Assembly (NCBI GenBank): GCA_035524595.1
Contig: DATKOP010000080.1
Span: forward strand, 1-20,931
Direction of reading: 5' to 3'
DNA length: 20,931 nucleotides
From: CAIKZZ01 sp035524595
GTDB taxonomy: Bacteria; Pseudomonadota; Gammaproteobacteria; Steroidobacterales; Steroidobacteraceae
Shown here in pieces: positions 1-7,495 of this stretch. The position numbers and the translations under genes were made by a program. The stretch's first letter is position 1, and each line of letters starts with the position of its first letter. The notes beneath the pieces were generated by a model. It saw only the letters and a list, made by a program, of their open reading frames with translations, was not told the DNA's origin and searched no databases.

Positions 1-168
1 GCACATGCCGACGCGGCAGGCGTAGCGGTAGGCGAGCGTTGGATCGAGCACGCGCTGGATGTAGGTGACCACGTCGAGCACGGTCTGGCTGGCATGCCGC
101 GGCACCACGAACGGCTGGAAGGCGCCCTCCGCGCCTCCCCGCCAAACGCGGACGCGCAAAGAACTCAA
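1..168 (-). CDS. SdhB/FrdB-like 2Fe-2S iron-sulfur protein, N-terminal part (cut by window edge)
   Basis: Only the first 56 codons are present; the gene continues beyond position 1. The translation shows a beta-strand-rich start, then TVLDVVTYIQ, then DPTLAYRYACRVGMC. This is the plant-type ferredoxin start of succinate dehydrogenase/fumarate reductase iron-sulfur subunits, and the last residues enter the first [2Fe-2S] cysteine motif (C-R-x-G-x-C). The family passes electrons from a flavoprotein subunit to a membrane anchor. I chose TTG at 168-166 as start because it overlaps the TGA stop of the upstream gene as TTGA, a usual sign of translational coupling. A second TTG lies three codons downstream at 159. 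Position directly after a UxaA-type enzyme suggests a specialised oxidoreductase partner rather than the housekeeping sdh operon. That is inference, because the flavoprotein gene is not in view. Confidence 0.72.
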   Translation of the reverse strand, partial: MSSLRVRVWRGGAEGAFQPFVVPRHASQTVLDVVTYIQRVLDPTLAYRYACRVGMC

Positions 169-1352
169 GCCGATTCGTACAACCTGGTCAGCACGAACTC
201 GCGGTGGCCGAGCGCCTCGGCGGCGGTGAGCCGGCCGTTGGCGGTGCGGCCGATCATGTCGATCAGCGCATCGCCGGCGGCGTCGAGCGTCAGCTCGCGG
301 CGCAGCACGCCCGAGACGTCGACGTCGATGTGCTCGCCCATCAGCCGCACGGTGCGCGGGTTCCCGGTCAGCTTGACGACCGGCATGATCGGGTTGCCGA
401 TCACGTTGCCCTGCCCGGTCGGGAAGATGTGCAGCACGTAGCCGGCGGCCGCCTGCAGCGTGCAGCACTCGGCCGCCGCCGACGAGCTGTCCATGAAGTA
501 GAGTCCCGGGCCGCGCGCCGGCGCCTCGGCGGGCGCGAGCACGTCGATGTAGCGCGTGTGCCGGCCGATCTTCTCGAGGTTTCCGAGCGCCTTCTCCTCG
601 ATGGTCGTCAGCCCGCCGGCGATGTTGCCGCGCGTCGGCTGGCTTTCCGACAGGTCCGAGGTCTTGTGGGCCTCGATGACCTCCTGCTGGTAGGCGGTCC
701 AGGTGCGCAGGAACTTGTCGCGGATCTCGGCCGAGGCGGCGCGCGCGGCGACCAGGTGCTCGGCGCCGGTCAGCTCCGAGGTCTCGCCGAAGCAGCCGTA
801 CAGGCCGTGCGGAATCAGCTTGTCGTACATGTTGCCGACCGTGGGGCACGAGGCCAGCCCGGTCGTGGTGTCGGACTCGCCGCACTTGGCCGCGATCCAG
901 AGCTCGGTCAGCGGGCACTCGACCCGCAGCTGCTCGCTCGCGGCGTGCACGAACGCCTTGGCCTGGCGCGAGGCGGCGGCGACGGTCGCGATGTCGCCGT
1001 GGCCCTCGATCGAGAAGCCGGCCACCGGCTTGCCGGTGGCGGCGATGCCCTCGACGATGCGTTGCGTCCAGCCCGGCTCGATGCCGATGACGACGCAGGC
1101 CGCGACGTTCGGGTTGGCGCCGGTGCCGATCATGGTGCGAAAGTGCAGCTCGAGGTCGGCGCCGAACTGCAGCCGGCCGTAGGCGTGCGGCAGCGCCACC
1201 GTGCCGTGGATGTGCGCGGCCACCGCCTCGCAGGCCGCGTTCGAGATGTCGTCGACCGGCAGGATCGCGACGTGGTTGCGGATGCCGACCCGGCCGTTCT
1301 CGCGGCGGTAGCCCCAGATGCGGCGCTCGGCGCTGCCGTGCACCGCGCTCAC
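165..1352 (-). CDS. UxaA/SuyB-family dehydratase or lyase, large subunit
   Basis: A 395-residue protein of the altronate dehydratase/sulfolactate sulfo-lyase large-subunit family. Visible family features are the early GYRRENGRVGIRN block (residues 14-26), the metal-site-like KCGESD at about 156-161 with TTGLASCPTVG after it, and the late TGQGNVIGNPIMP segment leading to VKLTGN. The last segment resembles SuyB-type members as I remember them more than E. coli UxaA. Members eliminate water or sulfite from hydroxy acids. The start ATG overlaps the stop of the small-subunit gene by 4 bases (1349-1352), so the two subunits are coupled. Downstream, an SdhB-like gene overlaps its own stop. Substrate is uncertain: (R)-sulfolactate, altronate-like sugar acids and other 2-hydroxy acids all fit. 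The family call is firm; the substrate is not. Confidence 0.85.
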   Translation of the reverse strand: MSAVHGSAERRIWGYRRENGRVGIRNHVAILPVDDISNAACEAVAAHIHGTVALPHAYGRLQFGADLELHFRTMIGTGANPNVAACVVIGIEPGWTQRIVEGIAATGKPVAGFSIEGHGDIATVAAASRQAKAFVHAASEQLRVECPLTELWIAAKCGESDTTTGLASCPTVGNMYDKLIPHGLYGCFGETSELTGAEHLVAARAASAEIRDKFLRTWTAYQQEVIEAHKTSDLSESQPTRGNIAGGLTTIEEKALGNLEKIGRHTRYIDVLAPAEAPARGPGLYFMDSSSAAAECCTLQAAAGYVLHIFPTGQGNVIGNPIMPVVKLTGNPRTVRLMGEHIDVDVSGVLRRELTLDAAGDALIDMIGRTANGRLTAAEALGHREFVLTRLYESA

Positions 1353-1636
1353 CAGCGCTTGGTCCGCAGGTTGTGGACGTGCACGTGCGCGCCCTTGGCG
1401 ACCGGCGCGACGATGCGGCCGATGTCCGCGCCGTACTTGATCACCGTGTCGCCCGGCGCGAGGTCGGCGAGCGCGACCTTGTGTCCGAGTGGCACCGGCT
1501 CGCGGACCGCGAGACGGAAGTCCGAGTCATCCTCGGTGACGACGCACAGCGCCTCGGTGGCGGCGCCGAGGTCCTCGACCACGACGACGCCGACGTTGTC
1601 GCGTCGCGCGTGCACGAGGATCTGGGGCGCGGTCAC
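1349..1636 (-). CDS. UxaA/SuyA-family small subunit (SAF domain)
   Basis: A 95-residue SAF-domain protein, the small subunit of the dehydratase encoded next. It begins with ILVHARRDNVGVVVVED and contains PLGHKVALADLAPGDTVIKYG, then ends in HVHVHNLRTKRW. This pattern closely follows SuyA (sulfolactate sulfo-lyase alpha) and the separate N-terminal subunits of UxaA-type enzymes. In fused altronate and galactarate dehydratases the same domain is N-terminal. The start is GTG at 1636-1634, preceded by GGAG six bases upstream. It overlaps the large-subunit gene by four bases. It is the first gene of this transcript in the window. I see no convincing promoter in 1637-1723; the best piece is TACAGT near 1665 with no matching -35 element. 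Confidence 0.83.
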   Translation of the reverse strand: MTAPQILVHARRDNVGVVVVEDLGAATEALCVVTEDDSDFRLAVREPVPLGHKVALADLAPGDTVIKYGADIGRIVAPVAKGAHVHVHNLRTKRW

Positions 1637-1723
1637 GGCAGGCTCCGGGGGACGGGGCCTGTTACTGTACCTGAGACGCGTGCGGCGGGGGTGCGGCGGG
1701 CGGTCCGGCCGCCGCCGCGCGGC

Positions 1724-1900
1724 CTAGCCCTTGCGCGGCGCGGCGCGCCCGCTGCGCGGCCGGCGCGTGCCGGGCGTGCGCCCGAGGTCGCGCAGCGCGC
1801 GATCGACGACGGCGACGGCCTCGCGCAGCACGGGCACGAGCCGGCCGGCGTCGGCGGCTGCCTTGCGGGCGGACTTGCGGGGGGCCTTGCGGGTCGCCAT
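1724..1900 (-). CDS. Candidate small basic protein, 58 residues
   Basis: An ATG-started reading frame of 58 residues, unrecognised. It opens MATRKAPRKSARKAAADAGR, a lysine/arginine/alanine-rich segment like histone or nucleoid protein tails. A short predicted helix follows (LVPVLREAVAVVDRALRDLG), and the end is basic again (RRPRSGRAAPRKG). A weak ribosome-binding site, AGGCGG, lies about 7 bases before the ATG. It fills the gap between the dehydratase operon and the next hypothetical gene, on the same strand as both. The amphipathic pattern and AAG/CGC-based basic tails look coding, but in DNA this GC-rich, arginine and alanine codons arise easily by chance. No function is proposed. Confidence 0.38.
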   Translation of the reverse strand: MATRKAPRKSARKAAADAGRLVPVLREAVAVVDRALRDLGRTPGTRRPRSGRAAPRKG

Positions 1901-1963
1901 ACGGCCCGCCTATCGGCCCTCGCCGGGTGAACTTGACGCGCGACTTCGCCGTTCGCGACGTGG

Positions 1964-2311
1964 TCAGCCGGTCGCGGGCAGTCCGGCGAGCGCTTTGTGA
2001 AGCGTGTCACTCATCGCATGCAGCCGCGAGCCGCGGTGCCGGAGCGTGTCGCGCAGCCGCTCGAGTGCCGGCATCGCGATCGTCTGGTCGCTGTTCGTCA
2101 GGGTGCCGCTCTCGGCGAGCCGATAGAGCCGCAGCAGGTCGCGGTTCAGCAGTTCCACGAGCTCGGCGGTCGCGAGCCGCAGCTCCGCCGGCTCGCGCGG
2201 TGCAGCGGCCTCGGCCTGCCCGAGCAGGTCGAGCAGGCGCTGGCGGTAGCCGGAGAGCAGCCGGGTGGCGGGCGAGTCGGGGTGCGCCCGCGAAGTCTTG
2301 TTCTTCGTCAC
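1964..2311 (-). CDS. Hypothetical helical protein, 115 residues
   Basis: I do not recognise this protein. From GTG at 2311 it starts VTKNKTSRAHPDSPATRLL, then becomes almost wholly helical and rich in leucine, alanine, arginine and glutamate. Examples are GYRQRLLDLLGQAEAAAP, LRLATAELVELLNRDLLRLYRL and MPALERLRDTLRHRGSRLHAM. It has no signal peptide, membrane segment or cysteine. The reading frame is open up to an ATG at 2377, but that ATG overlaps the -10 element of a good sigma70-like promoter at 2376-2403. A transcript starting near 2369 would exclude it, so the GTG start is preferred; AGGA lies just upstream of this GTG. It is monocistronic or heads a short unit with the 58-residue frame downstream. 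Nothing nearby suggests its role. Confidence 0.6.
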   Translation of the reverse strand: MTKNKTSRAHPDSPATRLLSGYRQRLLDLLGQAEAAAPREPAELRLATAELVELLNRDLLRLYRLAESGTLTNSDQTIAMPALERLRDTLRHRGSRLHAMSDTLHKALAGLPATG

Positions 2312-2375
2312 AGTCCTGTGCGAGCCCCTCGCTGTCCGATGTCGGGTGCCAATCCTTTGGCGCCGTTCACGAATC

Positions 2376-2403
2376 ATTGTAGTCGGCCGCGAGTCGCATT
2401 CAA
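2376..2403 (-). promoter_or_regulatory. Sigma70-type promoter for the 115-residue hypothetical gene
   Basis: Read on the minus strand, TTGAAT (2403-2398) is followed after 16 bases by TACAAT (2381-2376). These match the -35 consensus at four of six positions and the -10 at five of six. Transcription would begin near 2369, about 58 bases before the GTG at 2311. The hexamers stand out in DNA that is otherwise about 70% GC. Confidence 0.5.
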
Positions 2404-2512
2404 GCGGCGCGATGCGTATATTTGCGGGGCGGCGCGTCGCGGCTGCGGCAAAGCCCTAGTGCGCGCCGCGACTTTCCCCTACGCCCGCGGCCGCGCGCCG
2501 CAGCCGCCGCGC

Positions 2513-3955
2513 TCAGGCGGCCGAGCGCGCCGCCGCGGTGCCACTGACCAGCGGCTCGGCGCCGAACCAGTGCAGGCGGGACGCGAGCGCGGCCACCGCG
2601 CCGACGATCAGGAGCGCCGGCGAGCGCAACCCGTGGCCGGCGGCGAGCGCCTCGATGCTGTCGAGCGTGCCGAGCAGCACGCGCTGCTCCGGGCGGCTGC
2701 CGTTCTCGACGAACGCCACCGGCGTCGCGCCGCTGCGGCCGTGCCGCTGCAGCTCGCGGCACAGCAGCGGCAGCGTGCCGAGGCCCATGTAGACCGCGAG
2801 CGTCTCGCGCCCGGCCGCGAGCGCGCGCCAGTCGGTGGCGTCGACCGACTCGCGGCAGTGCGCGGTCACGAAGCGCACCGACGCCGAGTGCTCGCGGTGC
2901 GTCAGCGGGATGCCGGCGTAGGCGGCGCAGGCCAGCGCCGCGGTCACGCCCGGCACCACCTCGTAGCGAATGCCGGCGCGGCGCAGGTACTCGAGCTCCT
3001 CGCCGCCGCGGCCGAAGATCATCGGGTCGCCGCCCTTCAGGCGCACCACCCGCCGCCCGCGCCGCGCGTGCTCGGCGAGCAGGCGGTGGATCTCGGCCTG
3101 GCCGGTGCTGTGGCCGCCGCCGGACTTGCCGACCTCGATCAGCTCGGCCTCGCGTCGCGCGAGCGCGAGCACCGGCGGCGACACCAGCCGGTCGTGGAGC
3201 ACGACGTCGGCGGACTGCAGCGCGCGCAGCGCCGCGAGCGTCAGCAGCCCCGGGTCGCCGGGGCCGGCGCCGACCAGCGCCACCGAGCCCCGGCGCGGCG
3301 CGGCCGGCGCGCCGGCCGCGCGCGCGTGCCGGCGCAGCGCCGCCGCGACCAGCCGCCCGGCCGCGGCCGCCCGACCGTGCCGGACGAGCTCGCCGGCCGG
3401 GCCGTCGACCAGCCAGTCGTAGAACCGGCGCCGCTCGCCGAGATCGCCGATCGCGGCCTTGACGCGCGCGCGCCAGGCCGCGGCGAAGGCCGCGATGCGG
3501 CCGAGCGAGCCATCGACGACCGCCTCGATCTGCTCGCGCAGCCGGCGCGCGAGCGCCGGTGCGCCGCCCTGCGTCGAGATCGCCACCACGACCGGCGAGC
3601 GATCGACGATCGCCGGCAGGATCGCGCCCGACAGCTCGAGGTCGTCGACGACGTTGACGAGGATGGCGCGCGCCTCGGCCGCGGCGGCGACGCTGCGGTT
3701 CACGTCGCGCTGGTCGCTCGCGGCGACCACGAAGCGCGCGCCATCGAGGTCCGCCGCCTCGAAGGCGCGCGCGCGGTGCTCGAGCCGGCCGGCGTCGCGC
3801 GCCGCGGCGAGCGCCGGCGTCAGCGCCGGCGCGACGAGGCGCAGGCGGGCGCCGCTGCCGGTGAGGAGACCGAGCTTGCGCTCGGCGACCGGCCCGCCGC
3901 CGACCACCACGACGAGGCGGTCCTTGAGGTCGACGAACAGCGGGAAGTAGCGCAT
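2513..3955 (-). CDS. cysG: Siroheme synthase CysG (uroporphyrinogen-III C-methyltransferase / precorrin-2 dehydrogenase / ferrochelatase)
   Basis: A 480-residue multifunctional enzyme that converts uroporphyrinogen III to siroheme, the cofactor of CysI. The N-terminal half is the dehydrogenase/chelatase: a Rossmann GGGPVAERK at 19-27 and NVVD at 101-104, whose aspartate matches the catalytic D104 of Salmonella CysG. At position 128, a phosphorylated serine in Salmonella, this protein has threonine (AIST). The C-terminal half is the SAM-dependent methyltransferase: VGAGPGDPGLLT at about 228-239, VLHDRLVS near 252-259, and RLKGGDPMIFGRGGEE at about 305-320. Length is close to the 457 residues of E. 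coli CysG. ATG at 3955 follows the cysI stop by 17 bases, so it is the last gene of cysJIG. A much longer in-frame extension upstream is only cysI read in the wrong frame. Confidence 0.95.
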   Translation of the reverse strand: MRYFPLFVDLKDRLVVVVGGGPVAERKLGLLTGSGARLRLVAPALTPALAAARDAGRLEHRARAFEAADLDGARFVVAASDQRDVNRSVAAAAEARAILVNVVDDLELSGAILPAIVDRSPVVVAISTQGGAPALARRLREQIEAVVDGSLGRIAAFAAAWRARVKAAIGDLGERRRFYDWLVDGPAGELVRHGRAAAAGRLVAAALRRHARAAGAPAAPRRGSVALVGAGPGDPGLLTLAALRALQSADVVLHDRLVSPPVLALARREAELIEVGKSGGGHSTGQAEIHRLLAEHARRGRRVVRLKGGDPMIFGRGGEELEYLRRAGIRYEVVPGVTAALACAAYAGIPLTHREHSASVRFVTAHCRESVDATDWRALAAGRETLAVYMGLGTLPLLCRELQRHGRSGATPVAFVENGSRPEQRVLLGTLDSIEALAAGHGLRSPALLIVGAVAALASRLHWFGAEPLVSGTAAARSAA

Positions 3956-3972
3956 GGCCGGCGTGCCGCGGC

Positions 3973-5664
3973 TCAGGTCGCGGCCTTGACCGCGGCGCCG
4001 GCCGCCGCCGGCGCGCCGATCCGGCGGCTGCGCCACAGGAAGTCGCCGAAGCGCTCGTCCGGCCCGCGTTCGGCGGCGTAGGCGGCGATCAGCGGTGCGA
4101 GCGCCGAAAGCAGCTGCGGCTCGTCGAGGTTCTCGGCGTAGAGCACGTTCAGGCGCTCGCCGCGGGCATCGCCGCCGAGCTGCAGGTTGTAGCGGCCGGG
4201 CGCCTTGCCGATCAGGCCGATCTCGGCGAGGTACGGCCGCGCGCAGCCGTTCGGGCAGCCGGTCACCCGCAGGCTGAGTGGCAGCCCCGCGAGCCCGTGC
4301 GCCTCGAGCAGGCCCTCGACGCGCCCGAGCAGCTGCGGCAGGTAGCGCTCGGCCTCGGCCATCGCGAGCGGGCAGGTCGGCAGCGCGACGCAGGCGAGCG
4401 CATCGCGCCGCAGCGGCCCGGCGCGCTCGACCGCGTCGAGCCGGTAGCGGCCGATCAGCTCGTCGATCGCGGCGCGCGCCCCGCCCTCGACGCCGGCGAT
4501 GGTCGCGTTCTGGTTGGCGGTGATGCGGAAGTCGCCGCGGTGCACGCGGGCGATCTCGCGCAGCCCGCTCAGCCACGGGCGGTCGAAGCTGTCGGCGATC
4601 CGCCCCGCCGGGATGCGCAGCGTGCGGTGCCAGCGGCCGTCGAGCGCCTGCTGCCAGCCGAAGCGGTCGCCGTTCGAGGTGAAGGCGTACGGTCGCGGCG
4701 GCCCGAGCCGGATGCCGGCGCGCCGCTCGACCTCGCCGACGAACCAGGCGAGGCCGCGGTCGGCGATCGTGTACTTGAGGCGCGCGTGCTTGCGGTTGGT
4801 GCGGTCGCCGAAGTCGCGCTGCGTGGTGACCACGGCCTCGGCCACCGCCAGCAGCGACTCCGGCGGCAGGAAGCCCGCCAGGTCCGCGAGCCGCGGGAAG
4901 GTCTTCGGGTCGCCGTGCGTCGCGCCGAGCCCGCCGCCGACCGTGAGGTTGAAGCCGGCCAGGCGGCCGTCCTCGACGATCGCGATGAAGCCGAGGTCGT
5001 GCGCGAACACGTCGACGTCGTTGCACGGCGGCACGGCGATCGCCGCCTTGAACTTGCGCGGCAGGTAGCTCGCGCCGTAGACCGGCTCGGCCTCGGCCGG
5101 GCCCTCGAGCTTCTCGCCGTCGAGCCAGATCTCGTGGTACGCGCGCGTCTTCGGCAGCAGGTGCTCCGACAGCCGGCGCGCCCAGTCGGCGACCTCGGCG
5201 TGCGCCGGCGACTCGACCGGGTTGGAGCTCGCGATCACGTTGCGGTTGACGTCGCCGCAGGTCGCGATCGTGTCGATCAGCGCGGCATTCAGCGCCGCCA
5301 TCGTGGTCTTGAGGTCGCCCTTGGCGATGCCGTGGAACTGGAAGGTCTGGCGCGTCGTCAGCCGCAGCGAGCCGTTGGCGTAGCGGCGCGCGATGTCGTC
5401 GATCGCGAGCCACTGCGCGGCGCTGCAGACGCCGCCCGGCAGCCGCAACCGCACCATGAAGCGCCACAGCGGCTCGAGCTTCTGCAGCCGCCGCTCGTCG
5501 CGGATGTCGCGGTCGTCCTGCTGGTAGCTGCCGTGCAGCCGCAGCAGCTGTGCGTCGTCCTCGGCGAGCGCGCCGGTGGCGCGGTCGGCGACGCTGTGCG
5601 CGAGCGTGCCGCGCAGCCCGCGGCTCTCGGCCTTGATGCGCTCGACCGGGGCGAGGTCGGCCAT
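3973..5664 (-). CDS. cysI: NADPH-dependent sulfite reductase hemoprotein subunit CysI
   Basis: A 563-residue siroheme/[4Fe-4S] protein that reduces sulfite to sulfide by six electrons taken from CysJ, in assimilatory sulfate reduction in the cytoplasm. The cluster and siroheme ligands are all present: C425 and C431 in ACVALPTCPLA, and C470 and C474 in VTGCPNGCARPYLAEIG. Anion-binding lysines K204 and K206 lie in PRKFKAAIAVPPCNDVDV, and the RLTTRQTFQFHG block is at 101-112. E. coli CysI has 570 residues. The cysJ stop lies 7 bases upstream, and GAGGA overlapping that stop serves as the ribosome-binding site. Being preceded by cysJ and followed by cysG argues for a sulfite rather than a nitrite reductase. 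Confidence 0.95.
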   Translation of the reverse strand: MADLAPVERIKAESRGLRGTLAHSVADRATGALAEDDAQLLRLHGSYQQDDRDIRDERRLQKLEPLWRFMVRLRLPGGVCSAAQWLAIDDIARRYANGSLRLTTRQTFQFHGIAKGDLKTTMAALNAALIDTIATCGDVNRNVIASSNPVESPAHAEVADWARRLSEHLLPKTRAYHEIWLDGEKLEGPAEAEPVYGASYLPRKFKAAIAVPPCNDVDVFAHDLGFIAIVEDGRLAGFNLTVGGGLGATHGDPKTFPRLADLAGFLPPESLLAVAEAVVTTQRDFGDRTNRKHARLKYTIADRGLAWFVGEVERRAGIRLGPPRPYAFTSNGDRFGWQQALDGRWHRTLRIPAGRIADSFDRPWLSGLREIARVHRGDFRITANQNATIAGVEGGARAAIDELIGRYRLDAVERAGPLRRDALACVALPTCPLAMAEAERYLPQLLGRVEGLLEAHGLAGLPLSLRVTGCPNGCARPYLAEIGLIGKAPGRYNLQLGGDARGERLNVLYAENLDEPQLLSALAPLIAAYAAERGPDERFGDFLWRSRRIGAPAAAGAAVKAAT

Positions 5665-5671
5665 GGCGTCC

Positions 5672-7495
5672 TCAGTAGACGTCGCGCGCGTAGCGCTTGG
5701 CCTGGGCGAGCCCGGCGAGGTAGGCGGCGGCGTCCTCGGCCGAGCGGCCGCCGTGGGTCGCGACCACGTCGAGGAGCGCCGCGTGCACGTCGGGCGCCAT
5801 GCGCTCGGCGTCGCCGCAGACGTACAGGTGCGCGCCGCCCTCGAGCCACGCGTAGAGCTCGCGGCCGTGCTCGCGCAGCCGGTCCTGCACGTAGACCTTG
5901 TGCGGCTGGTCGCGCGAGAACGCGACGTCGAGGCGCGCGAGCTGGCGGCGCTTGAGCGCCTCGAGCCATTCCAGCTGGTAGAGGAAGTCGCGCTCGCGGC
6001 GCCGGCCGCCGAACAGCAGCCAGTGGCGGCCGCGCGCGCCGTCGGCGACGCGCTGCTGCAGGAAGCCGCGGAACGGCGCGACGCCGGTGCCCGGGCCGAT
6101 CATGATGACGTCGTGGCTGCCGTCGAGCGGCACGCGAAAGCGCGGGTTCGGCTCGACGTAGGCGCGCAGCCGCGCGCCCGGCTGCGCGACCGCGAGCTGC
6201 CACGAGGCCGGGCCGACGCGGCGCTCGCCGCCGCGCTGGTAGTCGACCACCGCGACCGTCAGGTGTGCCTCGTCGCCGGCCTCGCGGCGGCTCGAGGCGA
6301 CCGAGTACAGCCGCGGCGCGAGCGGATGCAGCGCGCCGACCAGCGCCGCGGCGTCCCACGCGGCCGGGTAGCGCCCGAGCAGGTCCGCGACCTGCAGCTC
6401 CTTCAGCAGGCGGCGCAGCTCGGTGCCGCGCTCCGGCGCGAGCAGCGCCCTGAGTTCGGCGCTGCCGCTGCGCTCGGCGAGCCGCTCGAGCAGCGGCCGC
6501 GCGATGCGCGCCACCTCGCGCTCGCGGGTCAGCCACTCGCGCAGCGGGCGGGTCGTGGCGCCGACGGTGACGGCCTCGGCGGGGTCGAGTGCGGTGCGCT
6601 CGAGGATGCGGTCGACCGTCAGCGCCGGGTTCTCGAGCACGACCCCGACCGCGTCGCCGGGCTCGTACTCGAAGCCCTGCGCCGGCAGCGCGAGCACGAG
6701 GTGGCGCACGTCGCGCTCGGCGTCGCGCGCGGTGATGCGGCGGTTCTCGACCAGCTCGACCTCGAGCGGCGCGTCGCGCGAGGCGAGCGCGGGCACCACC
6801 GGGCGCAGCGGCGTGACCACCGCGAGCCGCGGTGCCGCGGCGCCGAGCTCGGCGCGCGCGGTCGCGACCGACTGCTCGATCCAGGTGCCGGCCTTGGCCT
6901 CGACGTCGACGTCGGCCTCGACGCGCACGCCGACGCGCCGCGCACCGAGCTCGGCGAGGCGCTCGTCGAGCAGCCGGCCGGTGGCGCAGAACTGCGGGTA
7001 GCTCGAGTCGCCGAGCGCGAGCACCGCGTAGGCGAGCGACTCGAGCCGCGGCGCCCGGCGCGAGGTCAGGAACTCGACGAAGCCGCGCGCGTCGTCCGGC
7101 GGGTCGCCGTCGCCGTGGGTGCTCGCGACCAGGTAGACGAGGCGCTCGCCGGCGAGCTGCCGGGGCGGGTAGTCGGCGAGGCTGTGGACGCTGGCCGCGA
7201 GCCCCTCGGCCTCGAGGCCGCGGCCGAGGCGCTCGGCGACCCGCCGGCCGTTGCCGGTCTGCGAGCCGTACAGCACCGTCGCGCGGCCGGCCGGCGCGGC
7301 GGCCGGGGCGGGCAGGGCGTCGGCGAGCCGGGCGGGGGCGCCGCTGCGCGCCCGCTCGGCGGCGAGGCCGGCGGCGAAGCCGCTGACCCAGGTCAGCGCG
7401 GCGGGATCGAGCCCCGCCAGCAGCGCCTGCAGCTCTGCGACGCGCTCGCCCGCGAGCGGGGCGGCGGCGGGGCCAAAGGCGGGGTAGGCGCTCAT
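5672..7495 (-). CDS. cysJ: NADPH-dependent sulfite reductase flavoprotein subunit CysJ
   Basis: A 607-residue diflavin reductase that moves electrons from NADPH through FAD and FMN to CysI. The flavodoxin-like domain is at about 72-215, with FMN loop YGSQTGNG (76-83), STHGDGDPP (125-133) and LALGDSSY (159-166). The FAD-binding domain shows RLYSVASS (395-402). The NADP-binding domain shows GPGTGVAPFRGF (467-478), FSRDQ near 526-530 and YVCGDAERM (558-566), ending in a C-terminal tyrosine as in this reductase class. E. coli CysJ has 599 residues. The start ATG at 7495 is the first in-frame start near the family N-terminus. It heads the cysJIG unit. A GTTAT/ATAAC dyad 70-85 bases upstream may be a LysR-type (CysB) site. 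Confidence 0.95.
   Translation of the reverse strand: MSAYPAFGPAAAPLAGERVAELQALLAGLDPAALTWVSGFAAGLAAERARSGAPARLADALPAPAAAPAGRATVLYGSQTGNGRRVAERLGRGLEAEGLAASVHSLADYPPRQLAGERLVYLVASTHGDGDPPDDARGFVEFLTSRRAPRLESLAYAVLALGDSSYPQFCATGRLLDERLAELGARRVGVRVEADVDVEAKAGTWIEQSVATARAELGAAAPRLAVVTPLRPVVPALASRDAPLEVELVENRRITARDAERDVRHLVLALPAQGFEYEPGDAVGVVLENPALTVDRILERTALDPAEAVTVGATTRPLREWLTREREVARIARPLLERLAERSGSAELRALLAPERGTELRRLLKELQVADLLGRYPAAWDAAALVGALHPLAPRLYSVASSRREAGDEAHLTVAVVDYQRGGERRVGPASWQLAVAQPGARLRAYVEPNPRFRVPLDGSHDVIMIGPGTGVAPFRGFLQQRVADGARGRHWLLFGGRRRERDFLYQLEWLEALKRRQLARLDVAFSRDQPHKVYVQDRLREHGRELYAWLEGGAHLYVCGDAERMAPDVHAALLDVVATHGGRSAEDAAAYLAGLAQAKRYARDVY

Noticed and set aside
1997..4081. A long plus-strand open frame (about 690 codons) opposite cysG and neighbours
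   Set aside because: It is antisense to recognisable CysG/CysI coding sequence and is made of arginine/alanine/glycine-rich low-complexity residues. This is the usual result of high third-position GC.
3956..5467. In-frame N-terminal extension of CysG to about 984 residues, as if a fusion
   Set aside because: The extension is CysI read out of frame. CysG has its canonical start at 3955 and CysI motifs are intact in the other frame.
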